Shown in pieces: positions 56,742-64,000 of a DNA stretch of 64,000 nt. Origin of the DNA: Desulfobacterales bacterium. GTDB taxonomy: Bacteria; Desulfobacterota; Desulfobulbia; Desulfobulbales; JAGXFP01. A program made the translations under genes and the position numbers. The DNA lies in contig JAGXFP010000047.1 in NCBI GenBank assembly GCA_024637225.1, positions 1 through 64,000 of the forward strand, given 5' to 3'. The first letter of the stretch is position 1. Every line of letters begins with the position of its first letter. The notes under the pieces were generated by a model that saw nothing but the letters and a program-made list of their open reading frames with translations, was not told where the DNA came from and ran no database searches.

Positions 56742-57950
56742 TCAACCAACCACTTCACCCATCTTGAAGATCGGCAGATACATCGCAACCACCAGACCAC
56801 CAACCATGCCGCCGAGAAAGACCATCATGAAAGGCTCGATCATGGCCGTCATGTTTTCCACGGCCTGATCGACTTCTTCATCGTAGAAATCAGCGATTTT
56901 TTCAAGCATTGCATCGAGGGCGCCGGTGGCCTCGCCGACCCCGATCATCTGCACTACCATCGGCGGGAATATCCCCGTTTCCTCGAGTGGTTCGGCAATG
57001 GTGCGTCCCTCGCTGATGCTGTCGGAAACCCGGACAACCGCGGTTTCAATGACTCGATTGCCTGCCGTTTTCCCGACGACGCTCAACGCCTCCAGAATCG
57101 GCACTCCGCTCTGCAACATTGTTCCCAGGGTTCTGGTGAACTTAGCAACCGAGACCTTCATGATCAATTCCCCGAAAACAGGCAATTTCAAAGAAAGGGC
57201 ATCAACATTCTGTTCGCCCTTATCGGTGCTTTTATACTTTTTAAAGATGAAGGAGATAAGCACCGCTCCCATGATAATGTAGAGGATCTTGGATTTGACA
57301 AAATTGCTCATGGCCACAACGATCTGGGTCGGCACGGGCAGGGCCGCCCCGAAGTCGGCGAACATCGACTCAAAAGTCGGGACTACGAAGATCAGGATAA
57401 CCCCGAGAATCACCACCGAAATGGCGAGACAAATAACCGGATAGGTAAAAGCACCCTTGACTTTCTTTTTCAGGTTCATGGCCTTTTCCATGAACTCGGC
57501 AAGACGGCCCAGGATGATGTCGAGAATACCGCCGATCTCACCGGCCTCGACCATATTGCAGAAAAGAGTATCAAAGATCTTCGGATGCTTTTTCATCGCA
57601 TCTGCAAAAGTGGTCCCGGTTTCCACGTCCGCCTTGATATCCCGCAAGGCCTGCTTGAAGGTCGGATTATCCTGCTGGTTGGAGAGGATTTCCAAACTCT
57701 GGACCAAGGGAAGACCGGCATCGATCATTGTCGATAACTGGCGGGTGAAAATGACCACATCCCGGCCGGTTACCTTGGGCTGAAAGAAAGAAATCCCCGC
57801 CAGAATGTCTTTAGGTTGCTCCTTGACCGAAGAGGGGGATATTCTGATTTTTTTCAGGTAAGCGTATACAGCGGCTTCGTCATGGGCCTCATGCTTGCCA
57901 TTTCGTTTATCGCCGTATGAATTCTTCCCTTTCCATATGTATACAGGCAT
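56742..57950 (-). CDS. pilC: Type IV pilus / type II secretion inner-membrane protein PilC/GspF
   Basis: VVIFTRQLSTMIDAGLPLVQSLEIL...FTRTLGTMLQSGVPILEAL...MTAMIEPFMMVFLGGMVGGLVVAMYLPIF. Confidence 0.95.
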   Translation of the reverse strand: MPVYIWKGKNSYGDKRNGKHEAHDEAAVYAYLKKIRISPSSVKEQPKDILAGISFFQPKVTGRDVVIFTRQLSTMIDAGLPLVQSLEILSNQQDNPTFKQALRDIKADVETGTTFADAMKKHPKIFDTLFCNMVEAGEIGGILDIILGRLAEFMEKAMNLKKKVKGAFTYPVICLAISVVILGVILIFVVPTFESMFADFGAALPVPTQIVVAMSNFVKSKILYIIMGAVLISFIFKKYKSTDKGEQNVDALSLKLPVFGELIMKVSVAKFTRTLGTMLQSGVPILEALSVVGKTAGNRVIETAVVRVSDSISEGRTIAEPLEETGIFPPMVVQMIGVGEATGALDAMLEKIADFYDEEVDQAVENMTAMIEPFMMVFLGGMVGGLVVAMYLPIFKMGEVVG

Positions 57951-58473
57951 TCCGAGAACTCCTCCACCAAATGGGGCATGAGTCAACCATGAAAATCTGC
58001 CCCGCCGGGCCGGATATCAGCAGTTTTTTTCAGCAAAGATGCTTTCCGCTACAACATCAACGGACATTAAAATAAAATTACATATTTTCTATAAAGTAAT
58101 AACTAATTAAAATCAATAGAATATTTGGGCTAACCGGGCCGCGGGAAACCCAAAATGTCCCTTTCGGAACAGGCTCCGCCAGACATTACTCAAATAGCGA
58201 ATAGCGGAAATCATCTGAATAAAAACCATAATTCTCGAATCGATCAGCGTTTGAGAAAAGATCAAATGCAAGGAGGTGACGATATTGAATTCCTGTCTCG
58301 AATAAAACCTCTCTTTAATCTCATTAATTTTCTTGATCGCGAGTTAAGTACGATCATGACCCGAACGCAGCTTTTTATTGACTTTAATTAATTTTTCATT
58401 TAGAAAGTGTCGTTTCTATAAGTAAAATCATAACGTTCCTCATCGAATACAAACTAAACCAGGAGGTTTGATA

Positions 58474-58752
58474 ATGGCTGGAGCGAAAGCCAAAAAGGGC
58501 AATAAGATCTCGGAAGAAGCCCTTGCCAGATATAACAGCGGCCTCTTCAATCCGATCATCGATAAGTGTGAAGGATGCGAGAGAATAGTTGAAGTTAATG
58601 AAACCAGGTATTGCCGGACCTATCCGATGCCTGAAGTTAAATGGAAAAATGGGATTTGCAATTTCGCCACCCATGTGAAACCGGAAACCATCACAACCAC
58701 GATAAAGATAAATCCCCTGAAGGCCTCGAAACGAGCCGCGGGTAAAAAATAA
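58474..58752 (+). CDS. PxxKW family Cys-rich protein
   Basis: FNPIIDKCEGCERIVEVNETRYCRTYPMPEVKWKNGICNFATHVK; RBS AGGAGG upstream of ATG 58474. Confidence 0.85.
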   Translation: MAGAKAKKGNKISEEALARYNSGLFNPIIDKCEGCERIVEVNETRYCRTYPMPEVKWKNGICNFATHVKPETITTTIKINPLKASKRAAGKK

Positions 58753-58855
58753 TCGCGGTAAAAAAAGTCAGCGCCAAGGCATGATTAATTCTTGCCTGGC
58801 TGACCCGATGAGTTGCGCGACTTTATCAAATTTAAAGATTATCGCTTTAACGTTG

Positions 58856-58889
58856 CCCCCGGAACCCAAAAGTTCCGGGGGTTTTTTTT
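58856..58889 (+). terminator. Rho-independent terminator
   Basis: CCCCCGGAACCCAAAAGTTCCGGGGGTTTTTTTT. Confidence 0.9.
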
Positions 58890-58975
58890 ATTCCTCATTT
58901 GATAAGTTTCTGCTGCCCAATATTCACAAGCCGGTCGATATATACCGAGCCGCGAATGCCGAGGAAATATCAGGA

Positions 58976-59572
58976 CTAATTCGCCTTGGGATACAACATG
59001 CTCAGAATATGCTCGTCCATCATAATTTCGCGGAACCTTTCGTAATTGGCCACAAAATCCTTGGGTGGATTGTCGCTGTTCATAATCTCTTCCGCGGCGC
59101 TTGCCAATATCTCCGGAGATTTTTCCTTGACGGCATGAAACACCCTGTCGATCACCAACAGAGGATTCTTCTCGTAAGGGGGCGGAACCTTGGTCATGGC
59201 TAGAACCGCCTGCTCTTCGGAAATTGTCCGCAAAAGCCCGAATAGCCTGGGGATATCATATATTTCGGCGCACTCGACCATCAAGAGAAGATCACTGGCC
59301 TTGACATTGTCCAGCAGATCCCGCAGCACATCGCCGGCAACGGAAGTGGTTCCACTCTCCTTGCCGCCGGCATTGCCGTCAAGGAGCAAACTGATATAAG
59401 GCGTCAATTCCCGGCAGGTCAGCAATCCTCTTTTTTCTTTGTTTTTAGAAGATCTCAATCTGGACAGGCGATCTACCAGCCATTCCAGTTGCATCTCCGG
59501 ACTTTGGGCCACAAACGGCAGGGAATTTTCATACCATTTTCGCCCCGTCGATCCTTTCCTAACCTTATCCAT
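58976..59572 (-). CDS. Conserved-looking hypothetical protein
   Basis: 198 aa from ATG 59572 (MDKVRKGSTGRKWYENSLPFVAQSPEMQ); upstream part of the long ORF judged non-coding. Confidence 0.6.
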   Translation of the reverse strand: MDKVRKGSTGRKWYENSLPFVAQSPEMQLEWLVDRLSRLRSSKNKEKRGLLTCRELTPYISLLLDGNAGGKESGTTSVAGDVLRDLLDNVKASDLLLMVECAEIYDIPRLFGLLRTISEEQAVLAMTKVPPPYEKNPLLVIDRVFHAVKEKSPEILASAAEEIMNSDNPPKDFVANYERFREIMMDEHILSMLYPKAN

Positions 59573-59765
59573 TCTCTTTCCTCCAGGATCCGCCCAGATT
59601 TCGCGGTTTCCGATTTCATTTGAACTGTGAAGCGGAGCATGATAAGTTATAACATCAGCTAGGCGCTCAACGGGTAGAAACTCTGTTTCAGGGGCTCCCG
59701 CTTGAAGCCCGGTGCCCGAAACCGCGTGCCGATTCTCTCGCAAACGAGTACAGATATAACAATAA

Positions 59766-60698
59766 ATGCCGAAAAAACCACAAAAACAGTCTTCCCTGAA
59801 AACGCCGTTGATAGTGTTGAGTATTCTGGCACTCATCCTTGGCCTGACCTTTTTTCTAAACAAGGATTTCCTGAGCGGCATTTTTTCGTACAAGGAGATT
59901 GAAAAGGAAAAACAGGAACTTGAGGAAAAGGTCGTTACCCTTGAAAAACAGATCGAAGAGCTGACGGAACCCCCGTCCCAAGCTGTGACCGTACCGGAGG
60001 AAAAGGAAGTTGTCACCCCCGCCGCAATGGATTTCAGCAACAGCACCTGTGAAGAGCTGGATCAAAAAATCCAGGAATTTTTCAACTATCTGGACAGCCA
60101 GCCATACATCGCTTCTTATAATCTCGAAAAAGGCTCTCGCGCCCACTTCAAAGAAATAATCGAAAAGTTACTGGATAACCCACCCATAGTCGCCCGGGAA
60201 ACCGACAGCCTTTTTACGATTCTCACCAACACCGCCCATTTTTACAGGATACTCGGCAAAAACAATGTCCTGATGATCCGCGAGATGATTATCCGGGAAG
60301 CCGACATTCTGGAAGCAACCTTCGCCCTCTTTCATCAATGGTCCCGCGTCGGCAGCCAGTGCCGGGATGTCCAAACCGAAATCAGGCTGCCCCTGCCAAA
60401 GTTATACGAATATGCCGGATTTTTCCTGAATACCCTTGGCGGTCAATCCTATCTCTTCAGGCGCACTCCCCATATCCGGCTGCTGATCAAATATTACAGT
60501 GTCATGGTGATCGATCGGGCCAACGCAGAGGTAGTCAACCGCTACGGCATCGACATCGTTCCCCACCTCGAATCCCTTTTAAATGAGATGGAAATCAGCG
60601 AAACAATGGTCTACAAGGAACAATACCTGCGGAAATTACGCGAGCTGCAAAACAAATACCAAACCTATTATGAAGAACGGGAAGCTCCCGGGGGCTGA
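59766..60698 (+). CDS. Hypothetical single-pass membrane coiled-coil protein
   Basis: N-terminal TM (TPLIVLSILALILGLTFFL), Glu/Lys coiled coil, globular C-terminus. Confidence 0.7.
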   Translation: MPKKPQKQSSLKTPLIVLSILALILGLTFFLNKDFLSGIFSYKEIEKEKQELEEKVVTLEKQIEELTEPPSQAVTVPEEKEVVTPAAMDFSNSTCEELDQKIQEFFNYLDSQPYIASYNLEKGSRAHFKEIIEKLLDNPPIVARETDSLFTILTNTAHFYRILGKNNVLMIREMIIREADILEATFALFHQWSRVGSQCRDVQTEIRLPLPKLYEYAGFFLNTLGGQSYLFRRTPHIRLLIKYYSVMVIDRANAEVVNRYGIDIVPHLESLLNEMEISETMVYKEQYLRKLRELQNKYQTYYEEREAPGG

Positions 60699-60924
60699 CG
60701 CCGGCCTCTCAAAGCGAGAGGTCTAGTCAGGGAAGAGATGAAATCGGCCGCTAACCCTTGACTTTTACTTTCCACCTGCACTTATATTTTAGTTCTCGCC
60801 CTACCCTTCACTCGCCCTCCAAACCCCTCACCAACCTTGCGCACAATAAAAAAATGATTATTATGTGATGATTCACTCAACACCAATTCGACTATCAAAC
60901 CGTGCCTTCCGAAGGAGCATTATA

Positions 60925-61644
60925 ATGCGCAACCATTTCCAGCAACAACAGGCCTTCCCCGCCAGTCATAGCGCCTCTCAGGCTTCGACCATCTTCCTGG
61001 CCAAAGTTTTCAACTGGATGGCGATCGGCCTGGGCCTTACCGCTATCGTGGCTTTCTGGGTGACAAACTCAGCCGCCGCCCAGAATATGATTTTCAGCAA
61101 CAAGATGGTATTCTACGGCCTGATATTCGGCGAGCTCGGCATGGTTATTTACCTGTCCGCCCGGATTGAACGCATAACCGCCGCACGGGCCACCCTGCTG
61201 TTTCTCCTCTACTCCGCCTTAAACGGGGCCACCCTCTCGGCCGTCCTCCTCATTTACACCGCCGCCTCGGTCGCCAGCGCCTTTCTTGTGGCAGCCGGCA
61301 TGTTCGGGGCCATGGCTATTTACGGCACCGTCACCAAGAAAGATCTGAGCAGCATGGGCTCATTCATGTTCATGGGGTTGATCGGAATGATCATTGCCTC
61401 GGTGGTCAATATGTTCATGGGCAGCGCCATGATATCCTGGATTGTCTCGGCCATCGGAGTAGTGGTCTTTACCGGCTTGACCGCCTACGATGTTCAGAAG
61501 ATATCGAAATACGGAGCCGGGGGCATCCTGGAAAACGGCGAGGCGGCTATTAAAAAAGGGGCGATCATGGGAGCCCTGACCCTCTATCTTGACTTTATCA
61601 ACTTGTTCCTGAGTCTATTGAGGCTGATGGGGGATCGCCGCTGA
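60925..61644 (+). CDS. Bax inhibitor-1 / YccA family membrane protein
   Basis: STIFLAKVFNWMAIGLGLTAIVAFWV...YGTVTKKDLSSMGSFMFMGLIGMIIASVVN...TGLTAYDVQKISK. Confidence 0.95.
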   Translation: MRNHFQQQQAFPASHSASQASTIFLAKVFNWMAIGLGLTAIVAFWVTNSAAAQNMIFSNKMVFYGLIFGELGMVIYLSARIERITAARATLLFLLYSALNGATLSAVLLIYTAASVASAFLVAAGMFGAMAIYGTVTKKDLSSMGSFMFMGLIGMIIASVVNMFMGSAMISWIVSAIGVVVFTGLTAYDVQKISKYGAGGILENGEAAIKKGAIMGALTLYLDFINLFLSLLRLMGDRR

Positions 61645-61655
61645 ATTGATTAAGG

Positions 61656-61818
61656 GTAAGCGATCACAGGGTACCGAATCTGCTATGTTATCGACCTGCT
61701 CATCTCATGTGCATCAGTACAAATCGTGCAGGCCGATGCCTTGCATCTCTGGCACCCTGTAATCGCTTACTGCTGGGAGATTGGCCAATCCTGGGCGACT
61801 TACCCCAAGACAGCTTAC
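61656..61818. repeat. Repeat family R copy 3 (long form, intergenic)
   Basis: GTAAGCGATCACAGGGTACCGAATCTGCTATGTTATCG ... CCCTGTAATCGCTTAC ... CTGGGAGATTGGCCAATCCTGGGCGACTTACCCC; near-direct flanks GATTAAGG / GATTAACG. Confidence 0.85.
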
Positions 61819-62014
61819 GATTAACGGGTTATCCCGAAAAAGCGGGCAACTCCGGCGGACCGGATAAACGGGAACCTGAATCAGTAAAGGTATTGGGAAC
61901 CCGCACGGATTCGGGAATATTTTTCAATCTCCCTGCCTGCCCCGCTATTTCCTCGGAACTCGGCAACCGCCCTGACTTCCTTCATTACCCAAACAGCCAG
62001 GCCAGGTCATTCAA

Positions 62015-62995
62015 GTGGAGTATTCAGCAGAACAGCATATGGGATCAGTTAAAGTACGGGCAATCAGAAAGAGCTTACTTTTTGGGCTGATCACAACGAT
62101 CCTCTCCCAACCCTGCCTCGCCTCCGAAGCAAAAGACAACAATCCCGAATATTATGAAAACGGCCTGGTTCTGTGGCGGGAACCCCTGATTGAACTTGAA
62201 TTTGTCTGGCTGGAAGGAGGCTGCTTTCCGATGGGACAATCCGTCCCGGAAAAGCGTACCCTTATCGAAGAGGCCGGGGAGTTAAAATACCGCGAGTTCT
62301 ATGCGGACGAACTCCCGCAACATCAAGCCTGCGTGGACGGCTTCTGGATGGCCCGGCAAGAGACCACGCGTCACCAGTGGCAGCAACTGATGGCCACCGT
62401 CCCATTCCTCGCCGATCTCCCCGGTAATCACCCGGCCACAAATATCTCCTGGCTGATGGCCATGGATTTTATCGTGGTACTAAACGGGATCGCCGATGAA
62501 AATTTCCGCCTGCCAACCGAGGCGGAAATGGAATATGCCATCCGGGCCGGAAGTGAGACCCCTTTTCATACCGGCAAGACCATATCGACCGGACAGGCCA
62601 ATTATAACGGGATTCACACCTACGGCAGCGGTCAGAAAGGAACCTACCTCCAGAAAACCTCCCCCGGAAGAAGCTATCCGGCCAACCGGTTCGGATTATT
62701 CGACATGCACGGCAATGTATGGGAATGGTGCTCGGACTGGTATGCCAAGGATTATTACGAGGAGAGCCCGGTCGACAATCCCCGGGGACCGGAGACTGGT
62801 AAAAACAAGATCATGCGTGGAGGGTCGTGGTTTACCGCCCCGCGCAGCGTTCGTTCCGCCAACCGGCGCGGTCTGCAACCGGACATCGCCCTGGAGGACT
62901 CGGGATTCAGATTGATAGCCAATAGATCCCCGCCGCAGCCGAAAACCCCGCCTTCCTCCAAAGATCAAAAAGTCGCTTATGACCCCGATTTTTAG
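62015..62995 (+). CDS. Formylglycine-generating enzyme (SUMF1/FGE-sulfatase) family protein
   Basis: FVWLEGGCFPMGQS...RLPTEAEMEYAIRAG...YPANRFGLFDMHGNVWEWCSDWY...IMRGGSWFTAPRSVRSANR. Start may be 62039. Confidence 0.92.
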   Translation: MEYSAEQHMGSVKVRAIRKSLLFGLITTILSQPCLASEAKDNNPEYYENGLVLWREPLIELEFVWLEGGCFPMGQSVPEKRTLIEEAGELKYREFYADELPQHQACVDGFWMARQETTRHQWQQLMATVPFLADLPGNHPATNISWLMAMDFIVVLNGIADENFRLPTEAEMEYAIRAGSETPFHTGKTISTGQANYNGIHTYGSGQKGTYLQKTSPGRSYPANRFGLFDMHGNVWEWCSDWYAKDYYEESPVDNPRGPETGKNKIMRGGSWFTAPRSVRSANRRGLQPDIALEDSGFRLIANRSPPQPKTPPSSKDQKVAYDPDF

Positions 62996-63068
62996 GACCT
63001 TGGTTATTGTAAGGAGATGAGGGGTGAGGAAACCCGGTAATCTTCGGCTTTCCACTTCTTATTAGAAA

Positions 63069-64000
63069 TCAGGAGAGGGACTTGATGATGCGGGCGGTGG
63101 CAAGTCCGATTTCGCCGAGCGCCTCAACCTCCCGAGGGCAGATCGCGACCAGCATGTAGTTCTCGTCCAGAAGCGAGAAGCGGTGCAAGACCAATTTGTC
63201 TTCCTGGTTGATGTCCATGACCAGATTATTTACCTCGGACATTTCGATAATGGTGCCGGCCTTAACCAGCGCCTCGCCGAGCAGCGAACTGCAGGTGGCC
63301 AGGGCATCGACTCCGATCGGGCTGCTGTAATCGGCCAAGGGGAACCCCATCTCATCGGCCACCACCGCCCCATAAAAGCCGCCGTTTTCACACATCTCGC
63401 TCAAAGCTTCCTTGAGTTCATCACGATTGGGGGCGAGGGCGGACTCTTCACCCCGGGCTTCCTCCGGCGGCGCAAAATCATAATCGTCGCCAAACATGAC
63501 ATCCCCGATAAACTGATGCTTTCTGGTCTCCACTTCAACCGCGAGCGCCATAAAATCCCGGGCTGTCCGATGGCCGGCCTGCAATTTTTCAAGAGGCAGC
63601 GCTTTGATGGCGGCGACTTCGAAGGCATCGTCGAATGGAATGGCGGTATCGAAAAACAACCTAGCCGGCAACCGCGATTTCAGCTGCTTAACGATCTTGC
63701 TTTCAATCACGCTTGAACTGTTCAGCATGTTGAACAGGATCCCCTCGATCTTAAGGTCTGGATTAAAGTTTTTCCTGATCCAGATATAGAGATTCAACAG
63801 CCTGGAGAGGGTAATGACGGTGCCGGCCCGACAGTTGAGGACCTGGATGAAGCTGTCGCTGATGGCAAAAAGCCCCCGGGTAACCACGCCGATACCGACC
63901 GGGGCATCATATAGGATAAAATCATAATTATCGAAGTCCCCGGAAAAGAGCGCCCCCAACCTGCCGACCGCCGCCTGTTCCTCGAAATAGACGATATCTT
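63069..64000 (-). CDS. ParA/MinD-type ATPase fused to Roadblock/LC7 domain (truncated by window edge)
   Basis: Frame stays open to 64000: DIVYFEEQAAVGRLGALFSGDFDNYDFILYDAPVGIG...; C-terminal region LKEALSEMCENGGFYGAVVADEMGFPLADYS...NLVMDINQEDKLVLHRF is Roadblock-like. Confidence 0.65.
   Translation of the reverse strand, partial: DIVYFEEQAAVGRLGALFSGDFDNYDFILYDAPVGIGVVTRGLFAISDSFIQVLNCRAGTVITLSRLLNLYIWIRKNFNPDLKIEGILFNMLNSSSVIESKIVKQLKSRLPARLFFDTAIPFDDAFEVAAIKALPLEKLQAGHRTARDFMALAVEVETRKHQFIGDVMFGDDYDFAPPEEARGEESALAPNRDELKEALSEMCENGGFYGAVVADEMGFPLADYSSPIGVDALATCSSLLGEALVKAGTIIEMSEVNNLVMDINQEDKLVLHRFSLLDENYMLVAICPREVEALGEIGLATARIIKSLS

Noticed and set aside
58155-58391. 78-aa ORF upstream of the PxxKW gene with an internal AAGGAGGTGA
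   Set aside because: No recognisable domain; the perfect SD-like sequence lies inside the ORF, and the downstream TTG frame is only six codons.
1-64000. tRNA, rRNA, CRISPR array, prophage or integrase
   Set aside because: No T-loop/cloverleaf, rRNA segments, regularly spaced identical repeats or phage/integrase proteins were recognised by eye; a tRNAscan/CRISPR search would be decisive.

Overview
This 64-kb window looks like a chromosomal segment from a sulfate- or metal-reducing-type Desulfobacterota (deltaproteobacterial) genome. That placement is an inference from gene content and order. Core blocks include rplS-SPOUT methyltransferase-trmD-rimM-khpA-rpsP-ffh, fabD, ileS-lspA, rsmI, class II RNR (nrdJ), der, amgK/murU, lpxI-lpxA-fabZ-lpxD, an IHF subunit and pilC. 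Accessory blocks include: (i) a porin-cytochrome extracellular electron transfer module at 36.5-44.4 kb, with a decaheme-type cytochrome containing one CX3CH site, an MtrB/PioB-like barrel, an orphan substrate-binding protein, a 13-CxxCH lipoprotein cytochrome and a Pro-rich protein; (ii) a CadC/ZiaR-like ArsR plus SO_0444-type metal permease operon; (iii) a HAD/OtsB fusion plus GH65 phosphorylase pair near glycogen phosphorylase; (iv) a diguanylate cyclase with a di-heme periplasmic sensor. The most unusual structure is a set of short, non-autonomous, MITE/REP-like repeat families. One family (B) sits between operon genes, supplies the upstream stop codon ('DLNP*') through its terminal repeat, and carries an open frame overlapping both neighbours by 4 nt in two opposite-orientation copies. 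A second family (R) is inserted in frame inside the amgK-like kinase gene. A third (A) has clear 6-7 bp target-site duplications. No tRNA, rRNA, CRISPR or prophage was recognised. All calls are from reading the sequence and ORF track; no database search was run.
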